A DNA stretch of 60,112 nt from Lachnospiraceae bacterium. Its GTDB lineage: Bacteria > Bacillota > Clostridia > Lachnospirales > Lachnospiraceae. The first letter of the stretch is position 1. Each line of letters starts with the position of its first letter. The position numbers and the translations under genes are program-made. The DNA is taken from assembly GCA_900768755.1 (NCBI GenBank), contig CAAGDV010000017.1, forward strand, positions 1 to 60,112, in the 5' to 3' direction. The notes below the pieces were generated by a model that saw only the letters and a program-made list of their open reading frames with translations, was not told the DNA's origin and did not search any database. Of the stretch, positions 45,539 to 54,906 are shown piece after piece.

Positions 45539-46420
45539 ATGGACATTATCAAAACGACAAAGCTCACAAAATACTACGGCAGGGCGCGAGGAATCATCGA
45601 ACTCAATCTTACGGTGGAGCAGGGTGAGTTTTTTGGCTTTATCGGACCAAACGGAGCCGGAAAATCCACGACAATCAGGACACTTCTGGGTCTTATTGCT
45701 CCCACGGACGGCAGTGCATTCATTTTCGGGAAAGACGTAACCAAAGAAAAAGAATCAATTCTAAAGAATACCGGATATCTGCCATCTGAAGCGTTGTTCT
45801 ATCGGGGAATGAAGGTCAAGGATGTGCTTAAGCTGTCCGCAAATCTGCGCCAAAAGGACTGCACGGACGAAGCCCGCATACTCTGCGAGCGCTTGCAGCT
45901 TGATACATCAAGAAAAGTTGACGACCTGTCCTTCGGTAACAGAAAAAAGGTTGCGATTGTCTGCGCCATGCAGCACCGTCCGGAGCTGCTGGTGCTTGAT
46001 GAGCCGACAGGCGGTCTGGACCCGTTGATGCAGAAGGAGTTTTTTGATATTCTCAGGGAGAGAAACAGCGAGGGCACGACGATTCTTCTGTCCAGCCATA
46101 TTCTCTCGGAGATACAGCGCAACTGCACGCGCGCGGCGATTATCCGCGACGGCAGAATCATTGCGTGTGACAGCGTGGAGGTTCTTTCGCAGACGAACGC
46201 TAAGCGCATCACGGTTCACGGGCAGGTTAATCTGGAGAATCTTAGCGGCGTCAGGGACAGAACGGATACGGAGGATTCGGTCAGCTTTCTTTACGGCGGA
46301 GACATGAACAGTCTGCTTAGGGTGCTGTCTGAGGGAACGGTGCGCGACCTCGCGGTTACTGAGCCGGATCTTGAAGAGGTATTCATGCATTACTATGAAA
46401 AGGACGGTGAGACGGTATGA
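45539..46420 (+). CDS. ABC transporter ATP-binding protein
   Basis: A 293-residue ABC ATPase with Walker A GPNGAGKS (about 36-43), Q-loop region (YLPSEA), Walker B LLVLDEPTGG and H-loop LLSSHILSE. The signature is LSFGNRKK, an atypical variant of LSGGQ seen in some ABC-2 exporters. The C-terminal about 70 residues are an accessory domain. GAGAGGAG precedes the ATG. The stop overlaps the start of its membrane partner by 4 bases. Confidence 0.9.
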   Translation: MDIIKTTKLTKYYGRARGIIELNLTVEQGEFFGFIGPNGAGKSTTIRTLLGLIAPTDGSAFIFGKDVTKEKESILKNTGYLPSEALFYRGMKVKDVLKLSANLRQKDCTDEARILCERLQLDTSRKVDDLSFGNRKKVAIVCAMQHRPELLVLDEPTGGLDPLMQKEFFDILRERNSEGTTILLSSHILSEIQRNCTRAAIIRDGRIIACDSVEVLSQTNAKRITVHGQVNLENLSGVRDRTDTEDSVSFLYGGDMNSLLRVLSEGTVRDLAVTEPDLEEVFMHYYEKDGETV

Positions 46421-47202
46421 CGCTTGTTGGACACGAACTGAGACAGGGAAGAACGGCGTTTCTGGTATGGACGGCTTCCATCGGATTTCTTCTTGCGGTA
46501 TGTATATTTCTGTTTCCCGAGATGAAAGGGCAGATGGACAGTGTCAGTGATATTTTTGGCTCGATGGGTTCTTTTTCCGATGCGTTCGGAATGGACCGTT
46601 TGAATTTCGGAACACTAATCGGATTTTATGCTGTTGAGTGCGGCAATGTTCTGGGGCTGGGCGGGGCCTTTTTTGCGGCGCTGTGTGCCGCCGGTATTCT
46701 GGAAAAAGAAGAAAAAGACAAAACCGCAGAATTTTTGATGACTCATCCCGTAAGCCGCAAAAGGATTGTTACCGAAAAACTTGCCGCCGTGCTGATTCAG
46801 ATTACGGCTTTGAATGTGATAATATATGCTGTTGCAATCCTCTCGATATTGGCTGTCAAAGAGCCCGTTCCGTGGAAGGAACTGAGTCTTCTGCACCTTG
46901 CATATTATCTGCTGCAGCTTGAGCTGGCGGGAATATGTTTCGGAATCTCGGCTTTCCTTCGCAAAGGCAGCGCGGGCGTGGGGCTTGGCATCGCTACAAT
47001 GATGTATTTTCTGAATCTGGTTGCCAATATTTCGGATTCCGCCGGTTTCCTTAAGTACATAACTCCGTTTGGGTACTGCGAGGGCGCGGACATCGTGGCG
47101 GACGGCGGTCTGGACATGGTACTGGTTGCCATCGGCGTTACATTGGGAATTGACGGAATAATCGTTGCATATTTCCGGTATACGAAGAAGGATATACATT
47201 AA
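46417..47202 (+). CDS. ABC-2 type permease
   Basis: A 261-residue membrane protein with six predicted helices, the usual partner of the ATPase encoded just upstream. It has the ABC-2 layout: first helix at about 16-34, a soluble loop (about 35-65), then five helices. Start overlaps the ATPase stop (ATGA). Substrate unknown. Ends before a strong two-way terminator. Confidence 0.87.
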   Translation: MTLVGHELRQGRTAFLVWTASIGFLLAVCIFLFPEMKGQMDSVSDIFGSMGSFSDAFGMDRLNFGTLIGFYAVECGNVLGLGGAFFAALCAAGILEKEEKDKTAEFLMTHPVSRKRIVTEKLAAVLIQITALNVIIYAVAILSILAVKEPVPWKELSLLHLAYYLLQLELAGICFGISAFLRKGSAGVGLGIATMMYFLNLVANISDSAGFLKYITPFGYCEGADIVADGGLDMVLVAIGVTLGIDGIIVAYFRYTKKDIH

Positions 47203-47222
47203 GAATTTTTGTAATTAGTATT

Positions 47223-47263
47223 AAAAAAACGGTGTGACCCCTTGCGGGGTTACACCGTTTTTG
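47223..47263. terminator. Bidirectional terminator
   Basis: A 16-bp stem (47226-47241 with 47246-47261, one G-U pair) with TTGC loop is flanked by an A-run on the left and a T-run on the right, so it can end both the ABC-2 operon and the convergent mscL transcript. Confidence 0.92.
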
Positions 47264-47275
47264 AGTGAATATATT

Positions 47276-47752
47276 CTATTCAGCCTTATCCTCAAGCTCA
47301 GATGTGCAGTGCGGGCATCTTGTAGCGTCAATGTGAATCTCTGACATGCAGTGGGGGCAGATTTTGGTTGTAGGAGCTGCGGGAGCTTCCTCTGCCTGCT
47401 TCTTCTCTGTGAGCTTCTTTGCACTGTTAAAGCCCTTGATGATAAGGAACAGTGTGAAGGCGGTAACCAGGAATGTGATTACGGCGCTTAAGAATGCCCC
47501 GAAGTTGATGGTCGGATATGTTTCAAGCTTGCCGCTCTCAATCAGACTCTTTACCCAGGGAAGCTTAATGTCAACCTTCATGTTATCAAAACTGATACCG
47601 CCGATGATGGTGTTAAGGATTGGGTTTAAGATGTTGGTGGTCAGCGCGGTAACGATTGCGGTAAACGCAGAACCGATGATGATACCGACTGCCATTGAAA
47701 GGACATCTCCCTTTGAAATAAAATCTCTGAATTCTTTAAAAAATTTTTTCAT
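47276..47752 (-). CDS. mscL: MscL mechanosensitive channel with C-terminal zinc ribbon
   Basis: A 158-residue large-conductance channel that opens under membrane tension to release solutes. The N-terminal helix, TM1 (VLSMAVGIIIGSAFTAIVTAL) and TM2 (FLSAVITFLVTAFTLFLIIKGFN) are typical. Beyond the usual C-terminal helix is a zinc-ribbon-like tail with CxxC pairs at C132/C135 and C146/C149 that most MscL proteins lack. GGAGGAAAG lies upstream of the ATG. Placed 21 bases after the CNNM-type gene on the same strand. Confidence 0.95.
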   Translation of the reverse strand: MKKFFKEFRDFISKGDVLSMAVGIIIGSAFTAIVTALTTNILNPILNTIIGGISFDNMKVDIKLPWVKSLIESGKLETYPTINFGAFLSAVITFLVTAFTLFLIIKGFNSAKKLTEKKQAEEAPAAPTTKICPHCMSEIHIDATRCPHCTSELEDKAE

Positions 47753-47773
47753 GACTTTCCTCCGTAAAATATT

Positions 47774-49060
47774 TTATTCTTCTTCATCTGTGCCTTCTTC
47801 GGCAGCAGTGATATACATGTGAACCTTGATAATTCGGTTCTTGGTACATTTATCGACAACAAGCCGGACATTGTTAACAGTTATCTCGTCGCCTGTTCGC
47901 GGAAGTCTTTCGAGCTTTCTCACGATGAAGCCTGCGATGGAGTCATAATACTCGGCTTCTTCCTCATCCATCGGAAGATTGACAATCTCCCTAAGGTCAT
48001 CAAGACGCGTCAGCCCGCTTAAGATGTACTCGTCGTCGTTGACTTTGATGATGTCATCCTCCTCGTCCTCGTCATACTCATCCCTTATCTCGCCCACAAT
48101 CTCCTCAAGAAGGTCCTCCAAAGTAATCATTCCAACGGTTGAACCGTACTCGTCGATTACGATGGAAAAATTGTTGGCGGTCTTACGAAGCTCCTCCATA
48201 AGCTCGGAGACGTTTTTGTATTCAAAGGTGTAATAAGGCTTGCGGAGAATATCTTTTACATTGAGCGTATCGGGATTGCCGCACAAAAGCAAATCTTTGA
48301 CATTGATTATACCGATAACCTTGTCAACCGAGTCCTCATAGACCGGAAAACGGGTATATTTGTACTGGCGGAATACGTTGATAATCTCATCATAAGTGCT
48401 GTCGGACGACATGCACACCATATCGATTCGGGGAATCATAACATCCTTGGCGTAGGAATCACCGAATTCAAATACGTTGTTGATAAGCTCGTGCTCGTCG
48501 CTCTCAATAACACCCTCCTCGTGGCTCACATCAACCATTGTCCTGAGCTCATCCTCGGTAATTGCTGCTTCGTGGCGGTTCGGGTTATATCCGAACAGAA
48601 ACAAAAACACCTTGGAAAGCTTGTTGATGAGAAAAATAACGGGGGTGAGAACGACCATCATCGCCCGGATTATTCCGCTGTACGCCAGCGCAATTTTGTC
48701 GGCAAAGGTTGTCGCGAGCGTCTTTGGGCATATCTCGCCGAAAATAAGTACAATCAGTGTCAAAACACCGGTGGCGATACTGACTGCCGCATTGCCCCAC
48801 AAAGACAGCGCAAGTGTGGTCGCGAGCGACGAAGCCGATATGTTGACCAGGTTGTTGCCAATCAATATGGCACTGAGCATTTTTGATGAGTCCGCTGTGA
48901 TGCTTAAGACCTTGGCAGCTCTTTTGTTACCGTCCTCGGCAAGCGAGCGCATGCGGATCTGGTTAACCGACACGAAAGCGGTCTCCGCCGAAGAGAAGAA
49001 ACCCGATAAGAGTATGAGGAGCAACAATGCAACTGTCTGCCCCACTTGACTGGGATCCAA
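47774..49060 (-). CDS. CNNM/CorC-type hemolysin family membrane protein
   Basis: A 428-residue protein with an N-terminal DUF21 membrane domain (about 1-180; four helices including VALLLLILLSGFFSSAETAF), a CBS pair (about 205-325; RIDMVCMSSD, FSIVIDEYGSTVGMITLEDLLEEIVGEI) and a C-terminal CorC_HlyC domain (about 340-420). Relatives transport or sense Mg2+ and other divalent cations. TTG start with AAGGAG 8 bases upstream. Whether it works with mscL is not evident. Confidence 0.93.
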   Translation of the reverse strand: MDPSQVGQTVALLLLILLSGFFSSAETAFVSVNQIRMRSLAEDGNKRAAKVLSITADSSKMLSAILIGNNLVNISASSLATTLALSLWGNAAVSIATGVLTLIVLIFGEICPKTLATTFADKIALAYSGIIRAMMVVLTPVIFLINKLSKVFLFLFGYNPNRHEAAITEDELRTMVDVSHEEGVIESDEHELINNVFEFGDSYAKDVMIPRIDMVCMSSDSTYDEIINVFRQYKYTRFPVYEDSVDKVIGIINVKDLLLCGNPDTLNVKDILRKPYYTFEYKNVSELMEELRKTANNFSIVIDEYGSTVGMITLEDLLEEIVGEIRDEYDEDEEDDIIKVNDDEYILSGLTRLDDLREIVNLPMDEEEAEYYDSIAGFIVRKLERLPRTGDEITVNNVRLVVDKCTKNRIIKVHMYITAAEEGTDEEE

Positions 49061-49161
49061 AAAATCAACTCCTTTTATGTTTAGATGATAGTAATTCTAT
49101 CATATTATGGTGGGAAAAGGAAGAGCCGTTTTTTTTGGCAGGATATTTATGCATTTAAGCA

Positions 49162-49190
49162 TTGTTTCCGCGGCGTTTTTGCGATAAAAT
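49162..49190 (+). promoter_or_regulatory. Promoter of the pth-mfd unit
   Basis: A -35 TTGTTT (49162-49167), a spacer of 17 bases and -10 TAAAAT (49185-49190), 29 bases before the pth ATG. Confidence 0.65.
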
Positions 49191-49218
49191 ACTGTTAGAA
49201 AAATGTGGAGGAAACAAT

Positions 49219-49779
49219 ATGTATCTTATCGCAGGGCTTGGGAATCTTTCACCCAGGTATGATAAAACACGGCATAATATAGGTTTTGAGATGGTGGATT
49301 CGCTTGCCGCACGACATAATATAAGCTTTGGAAAGTCCGGGCTTAAGGGACTTGTGGGCAAAGGAGTAATCGGGGGCGAGAAAGTTATTCTTGTAAAGCC
49401 TGCGACATATATGAATCTCAGCGGGGAGTGTATCCGCGCGGTCTGCGATTATTACCGGATAGAGCCGGAGCAGGTAATCATTCTTTTTGACGACATAAGC
49501 CTTGACGTAGGGCGCATCCGCATCCGCAAAAAGGGAAGCGCAGGCGGACACAACGGAATTAAGAGCATAATCGCACATCTGGGCAGTGACAATTTTATGC
49601 GCCTGAAATTCGGGGTGGGCGATAAACCTGCGGGAGCGGATTTGGCGGATTATGTTTTGGGGCATTTTAGCCGTGAGGAGGCGGCGCTGATTTCAGAGCG
49701 GCTGCCGGTCGTGTGCGACGCGGTTGAATGCATGTTGACAGAGGGCGCGGACAGCGCGATGAACAAGTATAACGGGTAA
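49219..49779 (+). CDS. pth: Peptidyl-tRNA hydrolase
   Basis: A 186-residue enzyme that frees tRNA from stalled peptidyl-tRNA. It has GLGNLSPRYDKTRHNIGF with the catalytic His (H20 region), PATYMNLSGE with the Asn, and the DDISLDVGRIRIRKKGSAGGHNGIKS segment, all diagnostic. GTGGAGG lies before the ATG at 49219. The second residue of the usual GLGNPGxxY motif is Leu-Ser instead of Pro-Gly, a small deviation. pth-mfd is the common Firmicutes order (spoVC-mfd). Confidence 0.96.
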   Translation: MYLIAGLGNLSPRYDKTRHNIGFEMVDSLAARHNISFGKSGLKGLVGKGVIGGEKVILVKPATYMNLSGECIRAVCDYYRIEPEQVIILFDDISLDVGRIRIRKKGSAGGHNGIKSIIAHLGSDNFMRLKFGVGDKPAGADLADYVLGHFSREEAALISERLPVVCDAVECMLTEGADSAMNKYNG

Positions 49780-49783
49780 TTGT

Positions 49784-52700
49784 ATGAATATTCTTGAACG
49801 CCGCAGCACAATGCTGGCATATTATGATGACATTGCGGGGATGGTCAAAAAAGGCACGAAGGTGCCCGTGGTCTACGGCTGTGTGGACCAGCAGAAACCC
49901 CATTTTATCGGCGCTTTTGCCGAACAGAACAAAAGAATACTTGTCATATCCCACACGGAGCTTAAGGCAAGGGAATTGTGTGAGAGCCTGGACAATGCGG
50001 TATATTATCCGGCAAAAGATTTTATTTTCTACAGCGCGGACATCTGCGGAAGCCAGATGAGCGGCGAGCGTTTACGGGTAATTGAAAGGATTTTGTCCGA
50101 CGACAGACTTGTTGTGGTGACGACCGTTGACGGATGCCTTGACAGGCTGATGTCGCCGGATGTGTACCGGAAATACACCATCAATTTTAACGTCGGAGAC
50201 GAGCTGGACCTTGAGCGGGTAGCCGAGAATCTTGTGTTTATGGGTTATGACAGATGCGCTCAGGTTGAAAGTCCGGGACAGTTTGCGCTTAGGGGCGGAA
50301 TCCTTGACATATATTCTTTTACTTTTGAAAATCCTTACAGAATTGAACTTTGGGACACCGAAATTGATTCTATGAGGACTTTTGACGCGGAGAGCCAGCG
50401 CTCGGTTGAGAACCTGCAGAGCGTCAGTATTTTTCCGGCAACGGAGCTTATCGTGCAGGATAATCTTTCGGACGGATTTGCAAGGCTCGAGAAGGATGCG
50501 AAGGATTTTGAGAAGAAACTTAAGGCCGAGGGACATCTTTCGGAAGCGATGACGGTGCGCAATAATCTTGAAGCTTTGAAGGACAGACTTTTTGTGGTTA
50601 AGGATTATACGGGATGTGAGAGCTATGTCAACTACCTTGCCGGGGAGACTGTCTCGTTTATCGACTATTTTGACCGCGACGACACGCTCATTGTGTTAGA
50701 CGAACCGAACCGTATCGACGAGAAGATAAGGGTTGTGACGGATGAGTTTAGGGACAGCATGAGCCACAGACTTCAGAAGGGTCAGATTCTGCCGGGACAG
50801 GCGGATGCTTTGTACACCGCAGGGGACGTTTACGCCAAAATATCCTCGCACCGCGCGATGACGGTGTCAACGATGGACTGCAAGGCTGCAATGCTCAATG
50901 TGGGTGGGCATTTTAATATTGATTCCAGGGGAATCGGCTCATACAACAATTCCTTTGAATCGCTGGTCAACGATATCCGGGGATTCAAGAAGCGCAAATA
51001 CTGCATACTTCTGGTATCTGCATCGAGGACCAGGGCAAAAAGACTTGCGGAGGATTTGCGGGACAATGATGTCACCGCCATATATTCCGAGGATGACCAA
51101 AGGGAGCTTGTTGAGGGCGAGGTCATGACCACCTGCGGAAAACTCACCAAGGGATATGAGTATCCCGGCGCCCGTTTTGTGGTTATCGCAGAGAATGATA
51201 TTTTCGGCACGGCAAGAAGGGAAAAACGCCGTAAGAAGATATACAGCGGCAAAGCGATATCCGATTTTGCGGAGTTAAGCATCGGCGACTACGTTGTCCA
51301 CGAGAGCCATGGTCTGGGAATTTACCGTGGAATCGTGAAGCTCGAGGTTGAGAAGATTGAGAAGGACTATATCAAAATAGAGTATGCCGGCGGAGGCAAT
51401 CTCTATATACTCGCAACGCAGCTTGACGTAATCCAGAAATATGCTGATTCCGAGGCCAAAAAACCGAAGCTTAATAAGCTCGGAACGGCTGAGTGGGAGC
51501 GCACCAAAACCAGAGTCAGAGGGGCGGTCAAGGACGTTGCGGACGAACTTTTGCGCCTTTACGCCGTAAGGCAGAGCAAGGAAGGGTTCTGTTTTTCACC
51601 TGACACGCCGTGGCAGCGGGAGTTTGAGGAGCTTTTCCCGTACGAGGAGACCGAGGACCAGCTTACCGCCATTGCCGATACCAAAAAAGATATGGAGAGC
51701 CGCCGGATAATGGACCGCTTAATCTGCGGCGATGTGGGTTTTGGCAAGACGGAGATTGCGCTGCGCGCGGCATTTAAGGCCGTGGCGGACGGCAAACAGG
51801 TGGCATATCTTGTGCCGACCACAATCCTTGCCAAACAGCACTATGCATCGTTTGACCAGAGGATGAAGGATTTTGGGGTAAACGTCCGGATGCTTTCAAG
51901 GTTCTGCACGCCAAAAGAGATTAAGGACACGATAGACGGTCTGAAAAAGGGTCTTGTGGATGTGGTCGTGGGAACGCACCGAATCCTGTCAAAAGACGTT
52001 GTTTTCAAGGACCTGGGACTTCTGATTGTGGACGAGGAACAGCGTTTCGGCGTCAGCCATAAGGAGAAAATAAAACAGCTCAAAGAGACGGTGGATGTAA
52101 TCACCCTCACCGCAACGCCGATACCGAGGACTCTTCATATGAGCCTAATCGGAATAAGGGATATGAGTATTCTGGAGGAGCCGCCGATAGACAGGCTGCC
52201 CATTCAGACCTTTGTCACGGAATATGATGAGGAGATGGTGAGGGAGGCAATTAACCGTGAGCTTTCGCGTGGCGGGCAGGTATACTATGTATATAACCGC
52301 GTGCAGGGCATAGAGGAGGTTTCGGCGGCAATCCGAAGGCTTGTTCCGGACGCCAATGTCGCATTCGCCCACGGCCAGATGCATGAGCGCGAGCTGGAGC
52401 AGATTATGGTTGATTTTGTAAACGGCGAGATAGATGTTCTGGTGTCAACCACGATTATTGAGACCGGACTTGACATTCCGAATGTCAACACGATAATCAT
52501 CCACGATTCCGACCGCTTCGGACTGTCGCAGCTCTACCAGCTAAGGGGACGTGTGGGACGCTCCGGAAGGGTTGCATACGCTTTTTTGATGTACCGCCGC
52601 GACAAGCTTCTTAAGGAAGTGGCGGAGAAGCGCCTTGGCGCGATAAAAGAGTTTACGGAGCTTGGCTCGGGCTTTAAGATTGCAATGAAAGACCTTGAGA

Positions 52701-53305
52701 TACGAGGGGCGGGCAACCTTCTCGGCGAGGAACAGCACGGGCATATGGCGGCTGTCGGATATGATTTGTACTGCAAAATGCTCAATGAGGAGATTGATAA
52801 GCTCAAAGGCGTACCGGTCAATTTGGACTTCGAGACGCTTGTGGACATCGATGTGGACGCTTATGTTCCTGCGACCTACATCAGAAGTGAGAAACAGAAG
52901 CTTGATGTATACAAACGAATTGCGACCATATCAAACAGTGATGAGCTGTCGGATATGACGGATGAGCTCACGGACAGATTCGGGGATATTCCCAAGACCG
53001 CATACAACCTTATGCGTATTGCACTTCTTAAATCCAATGCGCATCAGTCATATATTACTGAAATTAAAAGTAACCGCAAGGACATGAAGCTTAGGATGTT
53101 AGGCTCTGCGGATATCGATGTTGCCGGAATTGTTGAGCTTGTAAAAAAGATGGAGGGGCGTCTTAGGTTCACTAACGGGGAAAAACCTTATTTTATCTAC
53201 AGCTTTGGCAAGGACGACATCAAAAATACAGATACTTATATCGCCTGCATTGAAGATATTGTTGAGAGAATTCACAGTCTTTGTGCCGGTTCGGAGGGAG
53301 CATGA
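49784..53305 (+). CDS. mfd: Transcription-repair coupling factor
   Basis: A 1173-residue Mfd that removes RNA polymerase stalled at DNA lesions and recruits UvrA. In order: N-terminal UvrB-like modules (about 1-350), the RNA-polymerase-interacting CarD-like domain (about 495-570; IGDYVVHESHGLGIYRGI), the RecG-like translocase with Walker A GDVGFGKTE and DEEQ box, helicase C domain with SQLYQLRGRVGRSGR, and the C-terminal TRCF domain. Length is normal. No good ribosome-binding site precedes the ATG, 4 bases after pth, so translation may be coupled. Confidence 0.97.
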   Translation: MNILERRSTMLAYYDDIAGMVKKGTKVPVVYGCVDQQKPHFIGAFAEQNKRILVISHTELKARELCESLDNAVYYPAKDFIFYSADICGSQMSGERLRVIERILSDDRLVVVTTVDGCLDRLMSPDVYRKYTINFNVGDELDLERVAENLVFMGYDRCAQVESPGQFALRGGILDIYSFTFENPYRIELWDTEIDSMRTFDAESQRSVENLQSVSIFPATELIVQDNLSDGFARLEKDAKDFEKKLKAEGHLSEAMTVRNNLEALKDRLFVVKDYTGCESYVNYLAGETVSFIDYFDRDDTLIVLDEPNRIDEKIRVVTDEFRDSMSHRLQKGQILPGQADALYTAGDVYAKISSHRAMTVSTMDCKAAMLNVGGHFNIDSRGIGSYNNSFESLVNDIRGFKKRKYCILLVSASRTRAKRLAEDLRDNDVTAIYSEDDQRELVEGEVMTTCGKLTKGYEYPGARFVVIAENDIFGTARREKRRKKIYSGKAISDFAELSIGDYVVHESHGLGIYRGIVKLEVEKIEKDYIKIEYAGGGNLYILATQLDVIQKYADSEAKKPKLNKLGTAEWERTKTRVRGAVKDVADELLRLYAVRQSKEGFCFSPDTPWQREFEELFPYEETEDQLTAIADTKKDMESRRIMDRLICGDVGFGKTEIALRAAFKAVADGKQVAYLVPTTILAKQHYASFDQRMKDFGVNVRMLSRFCTPKEIKDTIDGLKKGLVDVVVGTHRILSKDVVFKDLGLLIVDEEQRFGVSHKEKIKQLKETVDVITLTATPIPRTLHMSLIGIRDMSILEEPPIDRLPIQTFVTEYDEEMVREAINRELSRGGQVYYVYNRVQGIEEVSAAIRRLVPDANVAFAHGQMHERELEQIMVDFVNGEIDVLVSTTIIETGLDIPNVNTIIIHDSDRFGLSQLYQLRGRVGRSGRVAYAFLMYRRDKLLKEVAEKRLGAIKEFTELGSGFKIAMKDLEIRGAGNLLGEEQHGHMAAVGYDLYCKMLNEEIDKLKGVPVNLDFETLVDIDVDAYVPATYIRSEKQKLDVYKRIATISNSDELSDMTDELTDRFGDIPKTAYNLMRIALLKSNAHQSYITEIKSNRKDMKLRMLGSADIDVAGIVELVKKMEGRLRFTNGEKPYFIYSFGKDDIKNTDTYIACIEDIVERIHSLCAGSEGA

Positions 53306-54246
53306 GAATACTTGTTGTTTTGACCGGAGGTACAATCGGAAGTACCGTTTCGGGAGATTATATTTCGCCGGACAAGAACGCGCCGGCCAAAATCGTGAAG
53401 ATGTACACGGAGCGTTACGGGAACGATGACAGATTTGAGATAACCTGCCCGTATACCGTGCTCAGTGAGAATATGAACTGCACATTTTATCCCAGACTGA
53501 TTGAATGCCTTAAGGAAGCGTGCAGGCGGAACTATGACGGAATAATCGTCACACACGGAAGCGACACGCTTCAGTACACGGCAGCGGTTCTTTCATATAC
53601 GCTCACAGGCAGAAACTGCCCGATTGTTTTGGTCTCGAGCAACTATGTGCTTGAGGACGAGCGCGCAAACGGACTCGACAACTTTAAAGGCGCGGTGGAT
53701 TTTATACGCGGCGGATATGGCCGGGGCGTGTTTGTGTCCTACAAAAATACCGGGGAGAACACAAAAATCCACCACGGCTTAAGATGCATGCCGCATCTGT
53801 TGTATTCCGACTACCTGTACAGCTTCAATGATGAGTATTTCGGAGAGTGGGATGGGGAGCAGTGGGTGTACAACGACAGATGTTCACGGCTTACCATCAA
53901 TAAGAGGTACCGCATTGTGGATAACATCCCGGAGGAGACCGGCATACTGTGGATAAAACAATATCCGGGCATGAAGTATCCGCGCGTGGACAGTTTTATT
54001 AAGGCTGTCATGCTGGAATCTTATCACAGCGGAACCATCAATGTAGCCTCGCGGGAGATTAAGGATTTTGTCAAACAGGTAAGAAATTACGATATTCCCG
54101 TGTACCTTACGGGCGCAACTCCGGGACCCGACTACGCCAGCTGCAGCGAGTATGAGAAGATGGGAATCCAAGTTCTGCCGCAGGAATCACCGATAGCGTC
54201 CTATGTCAGATTGTGGCTTATGTACTGCGCATCGGAGATTGTGTAA
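53302..54246 (+). CDS. ansA: Asparaginase family protein
   Basis: A 314-residue cytoplasmic-type asparaginase, hydrolysing asparagine to aspartate and ammonia. The two catalytic motifs are visible: VVLTGGTIGST with the nucleophilic Thr near residue 12, and IIVTHGSDTLQYTA with the Thr-Asp pair. No signal peptide, so cytoplasmic. It overlaps the mfd stop by 4 bases (ATGA) with GGAGGG upstream. Gene symbol is by family only. Confidence 0.85.
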   Translation: MRILVVLTGGTIGSTVSGDYISPDKNAPAKIVKMYTERYGNDDRFEITCPYTVLSENMNCTFYPRLIECLKEACRRNYDGIIVTHGSDTLQYTAAVLSYTLTGRNCPIVLVSSNYVLEDERANGLDNFKGAVDFIRGGYGRGVFVSYKNTGENTKIHHGLRCMPHLLYSDYLYSFNDEYFGEWDGEQWVYNDRCSRLTINKRYRIVDNIPEETGILWIKQYPGMKYPRVDSFIKAVMLESYHSGTINVASREIKDFVKQVRNYDIPVYLTGATPGPDYASCSEYEKMGIQVLPQESPIASYVRLWLMYCASEIV

Positions 54247-54271
54247 AATATGTATGCAAAGAGGAATGGAT

Positions 54272-54880
54272 ATGATAAAAAATATTGTTTTTGATATCGG
54301 AGGGGTGCTGGTTGATTTTGCGCCCGATAAGACGATGAGAAAATTGGGAATGCCGGAGCACCTGATAAAACCTTTGATGGACGCGACAATTTTTAGCGGA
54401 CTGTGGCCTGAACTGGACCGCGGATTTATTCCGGAGGATGTGATTGTGAACTGCATGAAGGAAGACCATCCCGAACTGGCGCCCATGATACAGAGGTTTT
54501 TTGACGAAGGAAAGAGCGACTTGGTGACGTCTTTTCCGTATTCCGCGGGGTGGCTTTCGGATCTGAAAGACCGGGGCTACGGGGTGTATCTTCTGACCAA
54601 CTACCCAAAATCTTTTTTTGACATACATTGGGGCAGTAAGTTTACGTTCACTCCGCATGTGGACGGAAAGATAGTGTCGGCGGAGGTCAAAAAGAACAAG
54701 CCGGACCCGGCAATCTATCAGTGTCTTTTGGACACCTACGGGCTCAAAGCCGGTGAGTGCGTATTTATCGACGACAGAAAAGATAATGTTCTGGCGGCGC
54801 AGTACATGGGCATGGGAGGAATCCGGATGACGAATTATGAGGATACGAGAGCTGCGCTTGAAGAACTGTTGCGCAGATAG
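54272..54880 (+). CDS. HAD-superfamily hydrolase (YihX-like)
   Basis: A 202-residue HAD-IA hydrolase. The nucleophile loop is VFDIGGVLVDF (first Asp, near residue 8), and later motifs are VYLLTNYP, KKNKPDPAIY with the Lys, and FIDDRKDNV with the acidic pair. Relatives dephosphorylate sugar phosphates such as glucose 1-phosphate; the substrate is not readable. ATG at 54272 is preferred because GAGG is 7 bases ahead; earlier in-frame ATGs lie within that site. Confidence 0.88.
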   Translation: MIKNIVFDIGGVLVDFAPDKTMRKLGMPEHLIKPLMDATIFSGLWPELDRGFIPEDVIVNCMKEDHPELAPMIQRFFDEGKSDLVTSFPYSAGWLSDLKDRGYGVYLLTNYPKSFFDIHWGSKFTFTPHVDGKIVSAEVKKNKPDPAIYQCLLDTYGLKAGECVFIDDRKDNVLAAQYMGMGGIRMTNYEDTRAALEELLRR

Positions 54881-54906
54881 AAGATTAGTGGCGGAGGTAT
54901 AAAAAG

